Source: Zhengitettix transpicula (taxonomy: Eukaryota > Arthropoda > Insecta > Orthoptera > Tetrigidae). Taken from it: a stretch of 64,000 nt of DNA. Each line of letters begins with the position of its first letter. Position 1 is the first letter of the stretch. Where the stretch lies: NCBI GenBank assembly GCA_037074705.1, contig CM073590.1, positions 239,536,101 to 239,600,100 on the forward strand, given 5' to 3'. The notes under the pieces are model-generated. The model saw only the letters and a list, made by a program, of their open reading frames with translations. It was not told where the DNA came from and searched no databases. The position numbers and the translations under genes are program-made. This document shows, in pieces, positions 47,241-57,639 of the stretch.

Positions 47241-47810
47241 CTGGGTAAAACAAAAAAGAAAAGCGAAAAACATTAAACATGCTTTTTTCACAACGGAAAG
47301 TGAGTATTTTCCCACCAGCTATTATTAAACTGAAAATCTGAACAGAGCGAAAGAAATGGCGTGTTAATAAAGGAGGGGAGGAGACATAATTCTAAATAAA
47401 AGTTCAGTGCTTGAAACAGGACAAAAGAGTCGTTAACGAGGCTGTATTCCGCGAGAGAGGCTTCTTTCTTTCAGTGTCTGGCCTCGTGGTCCGAGGATGG
47501 CGCGCTGTTTTATTGGTGGTGAATACAAGACCCACCACTTTAACAATTCAGGTCTTGAATAGCTACAGATAAATACAACTGCAGCTCCTTAGCTAACAAG
47601 CCGTTTCCTGCGTCCACGACCGATGAAAGGATTTCTTGATCTCGTCTGTCTCAGGACCTCATTATGAACGGAAAACAGACGTCAACGAACGGGTTCATCC
47701 TGGTCAAACTCTTGAGCACGAAACGCCGCATCCAACAGAAACTACTTCATTTCGCAGTTCTGTCCTATTCATTTGAAAATAAATACAAATAACGTCACCC
47801 GCGGATGGTC
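47241..47810. other. Upstream intron of the transporter, nothing else recognised
   Basis: No earlier SLC7 exon seen here. No repeat family recognised. Confidence 0.4.
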
Positions 47811-48269
47811 TGCAAAGGATGTTCTCTCGCAGGCACAACCTTCTAGGAGAGACGGACGGGATGCCTTCTCCTCACTCCGTATTTGGACTAAGGTTCCCAC
47901 AAGCCGAGGCACCTCGGCCATGTCCGAGAGGTGTACGTTCCGGAGTCGCAGACTTTGGGCATACATTAAGAGTTGTTCTATGTTCCTCTTGGAACAGTCG
48001 ACCAGCTGCCTCCTAAAGTGGTCGAGGCACGGAGAACATAATGCTGCGTCGCCACAGGAAACCCCTCTAGCGCCATCGGAAGGGCGTAAGACAAGTACCC
48101 AATGTCCGTCCTACCTGACGCAGGTTTTTTGTCCTGCATATCACTTTTAGGCGAATTGCCGGGTAGGAACCTTAAACTACAGCCCGTGGGCCTTAGTTCA
48201 CCCTCGGCTACCTTCCTCTACCATTCCGCACCCCCCCTTTCAAATCCCTTCCTATGCTATTAAAGGGAC
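47811..48269 (+). repeat. SINE-like repeat family A, copy A8
   Basis: From 'GATGTTCTCTCGCAGGCAC' to 'CCTATGCTATTAAAGGG'. Lacks the last about 50 nt and the A-tail because the next copy abuts it at 48270. Confidence 0.85.
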
Positions 48270-48475
48270 CCGATACAGGTTTTTCTAGGGTTTTCCCTGC
48301 ATTTCTTTAGGCGAATGCCGGGTAGGATCATTAAACCATAGCCCGGGGGCCCTAGTAACCATTGGCTACCTTCCTCTACCCTTCCGCATCCCCCTTTCTA
48401 ATCCCTTCCTATGCTAATAAAGGGGAGTTGCCCAATGTGGATTACCCTCATGTAGCCTGTTGCCCTAAAAAAAAA
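48270..48475 (+). repeat. SINE-like repeat family A, copy A9 (3' part only)
   Basis: Starts at consensus 'ACCCGATACAGG' and ends 'GCCTGTTGCCCT(A)11'. The direct junction with A8 suggests insertion into it or template switching. Confidence 0.85.
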
Positions 48476-48478
48476 AAC

Positions 48479-48958
48479 AAGGGGCTACCTTTGGGTATGC
48501 CTTTTCCTCTCCGTTTTTTAACTAAGGTTCCCACAAGCCGAGGCACCTCGGCCTGTTCTGAGAGGTGTATGTTCCGGGGTCACAGACCTTGGGCATGCGG
48601 TAAGAGTTGTCCGCTATTCCCATTGGAATAGTCGGCCAGCTGCCTCATAAACTGGTCGAGGAACGGGGAAGGGTCTTCTGCGTCCCCACAGCAAACTCCT
48701 CTCCCGCTATCAGAAGGACGTGGGACAAGTAGCCAATGCCCGACCTACCCGATGCAGGTTTTCCTAGGGTTTTCCCTGAATTACGTTTAGGTGAATTGCC
48801 GGGTAGGATCCTTAAATCATAGCCCGGGGGCCCTAGTTAACCCTTGGCTACCTTCCTCTACCCTTCCGCATCCCCCCCTTTCAAATCCCTTCCTATGCTA
48901 TTAAATGGGAGTTGCCCAACGTGGATTACCCTCATGAAGCCTGTTACCCTAAAAAAAA
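48479..48958 (+). repeat. SINE-like repeat family A, copy A10
   Basis: From 'GGGGCTACCTTTGGGTATGCC' to 'AGCCTGTTACCCTAAAAAAAA'. 5'-truncated and next to the A-tail of A9, giving three copies in a row. Confidence 0.85.
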
Positions 48959-49233
48959 CGTGGGGAAACTCTCAAAAACACGTGTAAGTTTTCGTAGCTT
49001 CTAAAACAGAAATCGCTCTCCAAGTCACGTAAAAACTTCCACTGAGGCATTTTAATCCAGCGGTGAAGCGTGAAATTTAAATTTATTGTCCCTTATTTCA
49101 CTTCTAATTTCACACACATTATTATATAAGAAAAAAGACTGTGGTTTCTAGGGCCACTTTACACAATCCGTACGGGGAATTGCGGTGCAAAAAGAAGCTT
49201 CGGTAAAAACCAAAAAAAAAAAAACAATGTGGG

Positions 49234-49264
49234 GAGCCACAAGCCGAGGCACCTCGGCCTGTTT
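49234..49264 (+). repeat. Family A fragment (about 31 bp)
   Basis: 'CCACAAGCCGAGGCACCTCG' followed by GCCTGTTTT matches the middle of family A exactly. Confidence 0.6.
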
Positions 49265-49377
49265 TATTAAATGATTTATTAAATCAATACACCGGGAAAC
49301 CCCACGCGATTTAAATAATCCTCTTACTAGAATGTGCTAACTTGTAAATTATATATAAATAATAGGTGAATATAAAA

Positions 49378-49540
49378 GATAGCCAATTCAGACAAAAAAA
49401 AGGGTGATAGTATAAATACCACACAACGTTTCCTTGTCCCCTTTCCTCAGGTGCGAAGAAGAGCCTAGAGCGACACAACTGCACTCGTCAGTCGACAAAA
49501 CTCAAAAGCCTCAATTGGCCATCTTTCTTATTCATGATTT
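49378..49540 (-). mobile_element. Solo Penelope-like terminal repeat
   Basis: 'GATAGCCAATTCAGAC', 'ATACCACACAACGTTTCC', 'GTGCGAAGAAGAGCCTAGAG' and 'GACACAACTGCACTCGTCAG', one arm, then an echo 'GGCCATCTTTCTTATTCAT'. On the minus strand GCAC-CUGAGGA...GAAAC-GUU-GUGU is kept (49421-49454), but stem II has been shortened by a deletion of GGATCCC. Confidence 0.75.
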
Positions 49541-50054
49541 TCAATCAGACGATTTTTTTTTCATTTGATAAATAATAGGTGTTGATTTAAAGTTTTTTTT
49601 TATAATGTTAACAGTTCTGCATTTTTTATTATATTCAACGGCCTTTAATAAGGTTTAATTATTCGTTCTAAAACAGAGAAACACTGAAAGATTCGTGCGG
49701 AGTGAATTTTATAGGTTTTACGTCACTGTAGTCGTTATATAGACAGTAGTTTGGTATTTTGACATTTTTTCCTGGGAGTAAATCGGTCGGGAAAATGTTT
49801 TGATTTTTTTCTTCGTTCAAGTACCCAAATGAAAGAAGAAAAGGTCAAGTTAGGGGATGGGGGTGGGGGGGGGGAAGCCACCAGGGATGCATGAGACGAC
49901 TAAACTAAACCTACCACAAAGGTCAATGGCCGATTATTCTACTCCCGCAAAATTCCTATATACGATGTACTTAATGCAATATAATAGATTTAAATTGGCG
50001 GCCATCTTTTAAAAAATATTCTTATTCCACCACTGACAGAAATCCTGCAAGCCA

Positions 50055-50626
50055 GAGGGAGGTGTCTGCAAGGGCTTTTCTGTCGGATGGCAATACCTGC
50101 GAGGGATGTTCTCTCGCAGGCAGCACCTTGTAGGAGAGATACGAAGGAGCTACCTTTGGGGATGCCTTTTCCTCTCCGTTTTTGAACTAAGGTTTCCACA
50201 AGCCGAGGCACCTCGGCCTGTTTTGAGAGGTGTATGTTCAGGGGTCACAGACCTTGGGCATACGGTAAGAGTTGTCCTCTGTTCCCATTGGAACAGTCGG
50301 CCAGCTGCCTCCTAAACTGGTCCAGGTACAGAGAAGGTAATGCTGCGTCCCCACAGAAAACTATTCTCCCGCTATCGGAAGGTCGTGGGACAAGTACCCA
50401 ATGCCCGACCTACCTGATGCAGGTTTTTCTAGGGTTTCCCGTGCATTACTTTTAGGCGGATGCCTGGTAGGATCCTTAAACTATAGCCCGGGGGCCCTAG
50501 TAAACCCTTGGCTACCTTCCTCTACCCTTCCGCATCCACCCCTTTCAGATCCCTTCCTATGCTATTAAAGGGGAGTTGCCACCATGTGGATTATCGTCAT
50601 GTAGCCTGTTACCGTAAAAAGAAAAG
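50055..50626 (+). mobile_element. SINE-like repeat family A, copy A11, full length with target duplication
   Basis: The 12-bp TCCTGCAAGCCA occurs directly before (50043-50054) and directly after (50627-50638) the copy. The element is thus 572 bp: 5' 'GAGGGAGGTGTCTGCAAGGG', then a hairpin CCTGCGAG...CTCGCAGG (50096-50120), the family body, and a short A-rich 3' end 'GTAGCCTGTTACCGTAAAAA'. This fixes the orientation and both borders of family A and points to LINE-assisted retroposition. No pol III A/B boxes were recognised, so its origin is unknown. Confidence 0.88.
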
Positions 50627-50639
50627 TCCTGCAAGCCAA

Positions 50640-51085
50640 TAAACAGGAACTAAATTTATTCATTTATTAAAATCAAAATATAAACGAGGATAAAGGGAAA
50701 CTTTAAATTGCGTCGATGTTGTTCTTTCTCATATAGCTTCTGTATATATATGGATATATTGTGTTGACTACAAACTCTGAATAAAGTTAGATGACGTTAT
50801 TTAGCCGACGTAGATTAAATTTTGAGCCACGGGCTGCTGTAACGCCGGGGGGGTTGAGGCAATTCCGTCAATGTATTCACCCCGTCGTCCCGTGAAATCG
50901 GATTTTTTTAAAATAATAATAATAAGAATAAAAATAACAGCATCTTTGGTTACTGAAGCTGTTTGAAACAAAAGAACACTACAAAATTTCAACTTCGTTG
51001 TTTTATTTTAACGGGAGGGGCAATTCAAATCAAAATTAACATCATTTCAATTAATCTGTTAACGTCAACACACCATAATAATATT
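50640..51085. other. Intergenic, no gene recognised
   Basis: Nothing supported in this stretch. Confidence 0.4.
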
Positions 51086-51089
51086 GGTG

Positions 51090-51695
51090 TAAAGTGCTAG
51101 ACTACTTTCGGCCAAACAACGCGTGTCTCAATCGCACCTTAGAAAGGTACGTAATTAATTGTAAGGACTGTTCTATGAAGCTTTACATAATTCTACTATA
51201 CCACAAGGACCCCCCTTGACACCTACAACAAACGTGGTGGTGTTTGCACAATATCTAATTGTAATTCCTGCTACATAGGGCGAACAAAACGTTCCCTTAA
51301 TACACGTATTAAGGAACATGTGTCTAATATCCAACTCAATCTGTTAGTCTCCAAACATATCATCTATTCTTAACACACATTTGATTGTGCAAAATGTTAA
51401 GATTTTAGACATTGACCGCAGGTACAATTCCAGAGATGCTTCACATTAAATCAAACATCACAGCTATTGATGTACAGACAGATACTATAAAACTCAACAG
51501 TTGCTACGATCCCTTATTATTACGCTAAACCTTGGGCTCTCCCACCATTGCCGTTGCGTTTTCGTCGCTTTTGAGCTTTGTCAACTTTGACAAGTGCAGT
51601 TGTGTCGCTCTAGGCTCTTCCTAGCACCCGAGGAAAAGGAACAAGGATCCCTGAAACGTTGTGTGGTACTTATATTATCACTATCTTTCTTATCC
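51090..51695 (+). mobile_element. Penelope-like element 3' part: GIY-YIG remnant plus terminal repeat
   Basis: A GIY-YIG coding remnant (51231-51373) is followed by about 100 bp and then the terminal repeat 'CAAGTGCAGTTGTGTCGCTC...GAAACGTTGTGTGGTACTTA'. The hammerhead-like core is damaged (CCGAGGA instead of CUGANGA). No left inverted arm is seen; the RT domain is absent. Confidence 0.8.
51231..51373 (+). pseudogene. Penelope-like GIY-YIG endonuclease remnant
   Basis: Frame reads 'RGGVCTISNCNSCYIGRTKR', 'SLNTRIKEHVSNIQLNLLVS', 'KHIIYS' and then a stop. The GVC/T...CYIGRT pair corresponds to GIY...YIG, and the following R...RIKEH carries the conserved Arg and Glu/His of the family. In a live Penelope element this domain nicks target DNA for reverse transcription. 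Frame is lost on both sides. Confidence 0.85.
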
Positions 51696-51855
51696 ATTAT
51701 AAATTATCATGTTTGTAAAATTTTGTTATTTTGTTAGAATAATTAATTTAAGAATTTTAAATTATACTATTTTATTGAATGTTACGACACCTCAAGAGGT
51801 CTGTATTAAATGTTTCTTTTATTATTATTATTATATTTCGGCCTATTTTAAACGT

Positions 51856-52610
51856 TTATTCTTAATAAGTGGCTGCCTTAATAGGCTGATGTGTTTTTTT
51901 TTATTTCATTTATATTTTGACATAGTTAATCTTAAGTCTATAAAACCAGTGCAGCCTGTTTTGAGTGCTATATAGTAAATTATACTTGTATATAGAGTTC
52001 TGAATATAAATTATTACAACCTTTAGTCAAATGCCTTTACAGTTTTGCTAATTCAAATATTTTCCTTTTTTTTTTCAGGTAAATAATATTAAACTTTATA
52101 AAGACAGTTGGTTTATGTTACCCTATTTTAACTGTTTATTCTTAACTAAGTTCTGACTTAGTAAGTTGATGGGTTTTTTTTATTTCATTTATATTTTGAG
52201 ACAGTTAATATTAGTCTATAAAACCAATACAGTCTCTTTATATAGTAAATTATATTTTCAGTTCTAAATGGATTGTTTTATATAAATTATTACAACCTTT
52301 AGTCAAATGACTACAGTTTTGCTAATTCAACTAGTCTTTTTTTTCTTTTCAGGAAAATAATAATAAAGTTTTTTATTCTTAATTAATTTTTGGCTTAGTG
52401 GGCTGATGGTTTTTTTTAATTTCATTTATATTTTGGCATAGTTAATCTTAGGCTATAAAACCAATGCAGTCTCTTTGAATGTTATATAGTAAGTTATATT
52501 TTTAGAGTTCTAAAGATAAATTATTACAGTCAAATGACTACAGTTTTCCTAATTCAAATATTGACCTTTTCTTTTCAGGTAAATAATAATAAACTCTACA
52601 AAGACGGTTG
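51856..52610 (+). repeat. Three tandem copies of a 240-280-bp unit with splice-like CAG|GT centres
   Basis: Each unit has 'TTTATTCTTAA', a 'GTGGCTG'- or 'GGGCTGATG'-like stretch followed by a T-run, 'TCATTTATATTTTG', 'CTATAAAACCA', 'AAATTATTACA' and then a pyrimidine tract with TTTTCAGG. Units one and three carry TTTTCAG|GTAAAT (52079 and 52579); unit two has CAG|GAAAAT. Unclassified. Confidence 0.75.
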
Positions 52611-53520
52611 GTTTATGTTTCCCCTAATAAGTTTATATATGCTATATTTGTATACATGTAATTTTTGTAGATGAAGCTACCACAGGGCAAATGCTCAATA
52701 GTACCTTAATAATAATAACAGTATTTACATAGTAAATAATTAATCTGTTTAAATGCGGTCTTGGAAATGTCCAGTGACGGTCTGCAAGTTAAAAGACGAG
52801 AGAGAAACAGAGGGTACTGGATGTGAGTTTTATGATCTTATTCTAGTGCCTGTATAAAAGGTGTTACAGGAACTTAAATCTTTTTTATAAGACAGTGCAT
52901 GGAAAGGATGGGTATCTAAATGGACGACTATGACCGCATGCATGTCGAATGCTCTCACAACATAAAATAAAGAAAAGTGTTGAGGAGTGTGCAATGGTTT
53001 GATTGGAGAAGATTAGAAACTACATCGTGATAAGTGGCAGGTAGGGAGAGAAGCGCGAGTCTTCGTCCTGGAAGCGAGTCAGGGCTTGGAGTGAACGCGT
53101 TTTAGCAGATTAGTTTCGGAGAGGAAACAAGCTTCGCCTCTCACGCAAATGACTGAACAGTGGCTAAAGGTCGCAGGTTCCAATCGACCGGATCGTTCGT
53201 GTGGTTACTTTGGCGAGGGTGAAAGTGAAAGGGTATATACAAGGAGGACGGTGATCGCAGTCTTTCCTCCTCCTCAACCTGACAATAGAATTATCTCAAC
53301 TGAAAACAGTTATTTAAAAAGAGGGGGGGGGGGAACAAAAAAAACATTACCTCAGAAATTCGATCAAATGAAATGTGAGTCAAAGCTGCTGCATCCTCGG
53401 AACCAATTCCATAATCACGTTCTCTTTTACTATTTTTCCTCCTATTAGTGAAAATGTATTTTAATAGCTTTCTGTTTAATTGACAAGTTATGAAGAATTT
53501 TTGCTAAATACAGACAAGAG
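52611..53520. other. Intergenic, no gene recognised
   Basis: A weak tRNA-like B box (GCAGGTTCCAATC, near 53171) could belong to another SINE. Otherwise nothing supported. Confidence 0.35.
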
Positions 53521-53527
53521 TAAAGAA

Positions 53528-53785
53528 GAAAAAAATTATCAGCACAACGTTTCGTCTGGCATCGTCAGGTGCGTAAAAACATAAGAAGCCGAGCTTCAAC
53601 AGTTTGGCTTCTGGAACTTGTATTCGCTGGTTACATAACATCTGTTTCCATTTTTTAGAGGATCAACTCGGGTGCGATGGCCCATTTAAGTTTTTCCGCA
53701 CCGGAAGATATCTGCAATGTCAGGCGAAACGTTGTGCTGTTAAAGTTTTTTTTCTTTACTCAGTCTCTATTTGTCATTACTTAGA
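53528..53785. mobile_element. Third Penelope-like inverted end pair
   Basis: 'AATTATCAGCACAACGTTTC' (53534-53553) and 'CGAAACGTTGTGCTGTTAAA' (about 53728-53747) are inverted arms around about 170 bp with no coding remnant. Confidence 0.65.
53542..53572 (-). ncRNA. Hammerhead-like ribozyme motif, compact form
   Basis: Minus strand: GCAC, CUGACGA, a very short stem II segment UGCCAGAC, GAAAC, GUU, GUGC. GCAC and GUGC pair perfectly. All core bases conform; the tiny stem II would make it a minimal form. Confidence 0.5.
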
Positions 53786-53964
53786 AAAACATTATTTTGT
53801 ATGTTAACAATATCTAACTCTTTATAAATTTATGATTTTATTTCTCTGAATTAATTCAAGTTTTTATTAAACATTTAATACCTGGCACTATACTGTAATA
53901 ATGTATTACATTCATAATGGATAATAATAAGGGAGATTTATATCTTTGGATTTGTTTTGTCTTT

Positions 53965-54180
53965 GTAAATATAAATATTTCTGGGATCCTTGTCCCCTTT
54001 ACTCAGGTGTGAAGAACAGCCTAGAGCGACACAACTGCACTTTGTCAGTTGACCAAAACTCAACAGCCTAGGTAGGCTCTTCTTCGCACCTGAGGAAAGG
54101 AAACAAGGATCCCAGAAACGTTGTGTGGTATTTATATTATTATCACCACTTTTTTGTCTGCATTGGCTGTCTTTATTATT
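53965..54180. mobile_element. Penelope-like snap-back element without interior
   Basis: Left arm 'CTGGGATCCTTGTCCCCTTT...GCGACACAACTGCACTTTGT' meets, within about 30 bp, a right arm 'GGCTCTTCTTCGCACCTGAG...GAAACGTTGTGTGGTATTTA' ending 'CTGCATTGGCTGTCTTTATT'. Confidence 0.75.
54086..54126 (+). ncRNA. Hammerhead-like ribozyme motif, best-preserved copy of the main Penelope family
   Basis: GCAC (54086-54089), CUGAGGA (54090-54096), a stem II region closing with CCC, GAAAC (54115-54119), GUU and GUGU (54123-54126). GCAC pairs with GUGU (one G-U). Predicted cleavage after 54122. Confidence 0.5.
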
Positions 54181-54224
54181 AGTTTCTAAAAAAAATTATT
54201 CTAACCATTATAATTGTTTTGTTC

Positions 54225-54335
54225 TTTTTGTAGATTTAAACTTGAACCTGATGATGTCGCAAATTAAGGAATGAAACCTTAATTTAGTTAAATAAATTGC
54301 TTTTTTTTTCTGAGTTAAAATTGGCGGATGTTTAT
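54225..54335 (+). repeat. Penelope-like end sequence (fourth type)
   Basis: 'GAACCTGATGATGTCGCAAA', then TTAAGG-AATGAAA-CCTTAA, a 6-bp hairpin with GAAA in the loop. It ends in a T-run and 'AAAATTGGCGGATG', as at 22.15 kb. The GAAA is followed by CCUU rather than CGUH. Confidence 0.4.
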
Positions 54336-54363
54336 TTATTTACTATTTTCTAAATAGTAAGAA

Positions 54364-54368
<5 letters not shown>

Positions 54369-54406
<38 letters not shown>
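54369..54406. repeat. (AT)n microsatellite
   Basis: About 19 AT units. Confidence 0.95.
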
Positions 54407-54414
<8 letters not shown>

Positions 54415-54756
54415 ATATATCATAATTCAAAAGATATTTTTTAAGTAGAGTAAATATTGTCGATTTGTTCAAATCCGCACAACAACCGTATTATTTATTC
54501 TTTGCCTATTTGTCGTATAAAGGAAACAATTAATACAAACATTTGTTCGCCAGGAAGAGGACGTCAGAGCTTGTGGTCGTCGAAACGTCGCGGTTTAATC
54601 GCTGTGGTACCCGTGTGGAAAACGGAGAACTATTTCTTCAACAACTAAACCGAGAGAGCTTTCGATATTCCTATTTCCTTTGCGTTTAAATTTTTTTACC
54701 TTGCAGCTTTTTGAAGATTTATTTTTGATTGCTTCAGTATATCAGAAGTAAATGAT

Positions 54757-55224
54757 TTATTACTATTATTATTATTATTATTATTATTACTATTACTATT
54801 ACTATTACTATTATTATTACTATTACTATTATTATTACTACTACAATTACTATTATTATTACAATTACTATTATTATTATTATTACTATTATTATTATTA
54901 TTATTACTATTACTATTATTATTATTATTACAATTACTATTATTATTATTATTACAATTACTATTATTATTACTATTATTACTATTACTATTATTATTAT
55001 TATTACAATTACTATTATTATTATTATTACTATTATTATTACTATTATTATTATTACTATTATTATTATTATTACTATTATTATTACTATTATTATTATT
55101 ACTATTATTATTATTATTACTATTATTATTACTATTATTATTATTACTATTATTATTATTACTATTACTATTATTATTATTATTACAATTATTATTATTC
55201 TTACTATTATTATTATTATTATTA
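54757..55224. repeat. 470-bp interrupted TTA/CTA/CAA trinucleotide array
   Basis: Built of TAT/TAC-phase triplets with point changes in the third base of the unit and never out of phase. All three forward and reverse frames therefore stay open (Tyr-, Asn/Ser- or Ile/Val-rich). These frames are not genes. Confidence 0.97.
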
Positions 55225-55330
55225 ATGTCCTTCCTTGTATGATGTCGTGCATTAAACAATTTCTCCTTAAACAACCTCCATGGCCGAAATGAAAGTAAAT
55301 AATTTTTAATGTAATATTCAGTTAATAAGA

Positions 55331-56005
55331 TACGATAGCCAATTCAGACCAAAAAAAAGGTGATAATATAAATACCACACAAACGTTTCGGGGATCCTTA
55401 ACTCCTTTCCTCAGGTGCGAAGAAGAGCCTAGAGCGACACAACTGCACTCGCCTGTTAACATTGTGTTGTTTACAAAAATCTCATGCTCTTATTGCGATT
55501 CCTGCTACATGGGTCGAACGAAACGTTTCCTTAATACACGTATCAAGGAACATGTGTCTAATATCAAACTCAATCTGTTAGTCTCCAAACATATCATCAA
55601 TTCTAAACATACATTTGATTGACAAAAATGCTAAGTTTTAGACATTGACACCAGGTACAATTCCAGAGATGCTACACATTAAATCAAACACCACAGCTGT
55701 TAATGTACAGACAGACACTATGGAACCCAACAATTGCTATCATCCCTTATTAGTACGCTAAACCTTCTGTTTTCCTATTGTCGTTGCTCCCTTATTGTTA
55801 CGCTAACCTCTTCAGCTCTCCCATTGTCGTTGCGGTTTCGTCGCTTTCGAGTGTTGTCAACTGACGAGTGCAGTTGTGTCGCTCTAGGCTCTTCTTCGCA
55901 CCTGAGGAAAGGGGACCAGAATCCCAGAAACGTTTTGTGGTATTTATATTATCACTTATTTTGTCTGTATTTGGCTAACTTTCTTATTCATTATTTTCAA
56001 TCAGA
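55331..56005 (+). mobile_element. Mini Penelope-like element: GIY-YIG remnant between inverted terminal repeats
   Basis: Left arm starts 'GATAGCCAATTCAGACC' and continues 'ATAAATACCACACAAACGTT' to 'CACAACTGCACTCGCC'. The right arm is the complement, from 'GACGAGTGCAGTTGTGTCGC' to 'TATTTGGCTAACTTTCTT'. Each is about 130 bp. The interior (about 400 bp) carries only the GIY-YIG end of the protein. Hammerhead-like cores are present in both arms (55377-55418 minus; 55898-55940 plus) with an extra base between GUU and the stem I partner. Confidence 0.85.
55489..55626 (+). pseudogene. Penelope-like GIY-YIG endonuclease remnant
   Basis: Reads 'YCDSCYMGRTKRFLNTRIKE', 'HVSNIKLNLLVSKHIINSKH', 'TFD' and then a stop. 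YIG has become YMG. Close to the copy at 51.2 kb, with a few substitutions. Inside inverted terminal repeats. Confidence 0.85.
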
Positions 56006-57100
56006 CGTAAATGTTTTCATTTTAAATTTTAATTAATTCGCTGAATAAATTTATTCTGTTATTTGCCCAATCATTTTTGTTCTTAAGATTTCCTTGATGA
56101 TTTTTGTAAAATTATATATTTTTTTCAGTAATAATATTGGTGTGACGAGATAGAAAAAAGAGAAAGGTGTGACAAAGATTGCAAAAAAAAATAAACGAAA
56201 ATGAGTAAATGTCCGACGTGGCTTTTACATAATAAAGTAATACTATTTATTCCAATATTAAACGAGGTTACACTCTTTTCTCATAGGGAACAAGAAACAA
56301 AGTTGCATAGTACCACATAAACTACTACGCAACAAGCTCAAGTTATAATTAAATATTAAAATATTTTTATTCCCCTTATTTTTCTGGATAATGTTGTTCG
56401 GGACAACAAAAAAAAAGTTAGAGATGATGTTGGGGAAACCATTCGAGAAATGAAGACAAATCCTCGCTTTTTACAAAAACGATAAACAAAAGCCAGCTAC
56501 TGGTGAAGGAGAACGCGAAAGTTCTTGGGAGCGACGGACAACTAACTGCTAATTGGTTCCGGAGGGCTTGTGGGAGACGTCGAGAGCCTGCTGGTGACGG
56601 TAGACATAGAAGGCGCTGTCCGCAACACTCCATCAAATTTCTCTCCCACTTTCTCTCTCTCTCTCTCTCTCAAAAGTAAAGAAATCAAATATGGCGAAAT
56701 AATGGAAGTTCAGGACACACTTTCAAAAAAAAAATTCTCTCACCGTGGAACGATCCACAGTAACAGTATCGGTAAAACTTAGTTTAGGGTTTCAAAAACG
56801 GAAATAAATTAAGAAAGTGATCTGATATGAAAAATAAAAATTCCTGCTTCATAGGGCAAACAAAACGTTCCCTTAATACTCGTATCAAAGAACATGTGTC
56901 TAATATAAAAGTTCCCCACGATTTACGCTTTATTCGAGATTAAACACGCAGAAATTAATATATTTTAATAGTTGGAAGGTTTATTTGTCTCTTAAATTAC
57001 GCTTTAATTAAAATTTTACACCATTCCATTCTAATCTCCTCAGGAATAGACTGAGCCACCTCAATACAAGAATATACTGAGATTACCGACTGAATTATAT
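56006..57100. other. Intergenic with one Penelope fragment
   Basis: Apart from the fragment at 56,839 and a (CT)n run at 56,655, nothing was recognised. Confidence 0.4.
56839..56912 (+). pseudogene. Penelope-like GIY-YIG fragment
   Basis: 'NSCFIGQTKRSLNTRIKEHV' then SNIKV. Only the YIG and RIKEH motifs remain (Tyr to Phe). No terminal repeat beside it. Confidence 0.75.
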
Positions 57101-57639
57101 AGGACTAGCTGGGTGCCCGGCGTTGCCCGAGATGTCAATTATCTATAACCATAGATAAGACTCCAATTTTGGATACTTTTGAGCTGTTTTAATGTAAAGC
57201 TCCTAGAACCCTATCCCTAAATGTGCTCACCTCACATGCCGAAGGGGGATGAAGTCATTGACTAAATATATCGGCCGTTTTTACATGTTAGAAGATGACC
57301 ACCCCCACAAATATGCGATAATGAAAAAGAATGTATTCCACGCAAAAATCGGCCGATTACATTGTCTGAAAATTTATTCCCCCGCCCAACACCTCCCAAA
57401 CCCGTCGCGTTACCCAGGTTGTCACAATTAGATTCAGCGACATTCATAGTCTCGGAATTGATTCGAATCTCGGTTGTTTTTGTGGGATTTTATTTAACGT
57501 ACCTCCACGCCACCCCTAAGCTTGCTCCCCTCACAGGGGTTAAATTATACACGAACAACATCGGTATAAATACTTTCAAAGTAATTAACCCCAGGAAATA
57601 ATTTTCGCAAATATCGACCATTTAACATGTTTGAAATTT

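Noticed and set aside
53149..53448. 99-codon plus-strand frame ('VAGSNRPDRSCGYFGEGES')
   Set aside because: Contains a B-box-like segment and a low-complexity Gly/Lys run; more likely a SINE relic than a gene.
54247..54285. Hammerhead ribozyme at 54.25 kb
   Set aside because: CUGAUGA and GAAAC are present, but GAAA sits in the loop of a TTAAGG/CCTTAA hairpin and the GUH step is missing; kept only as a Penelope-like end.
54696..55274. Open frames of 157-192 codons on both strands (Tyr-, Asn- or Ile-rich)
   Set aside because: They are direct products of the trinucleotide array; no unique sequence or domain.
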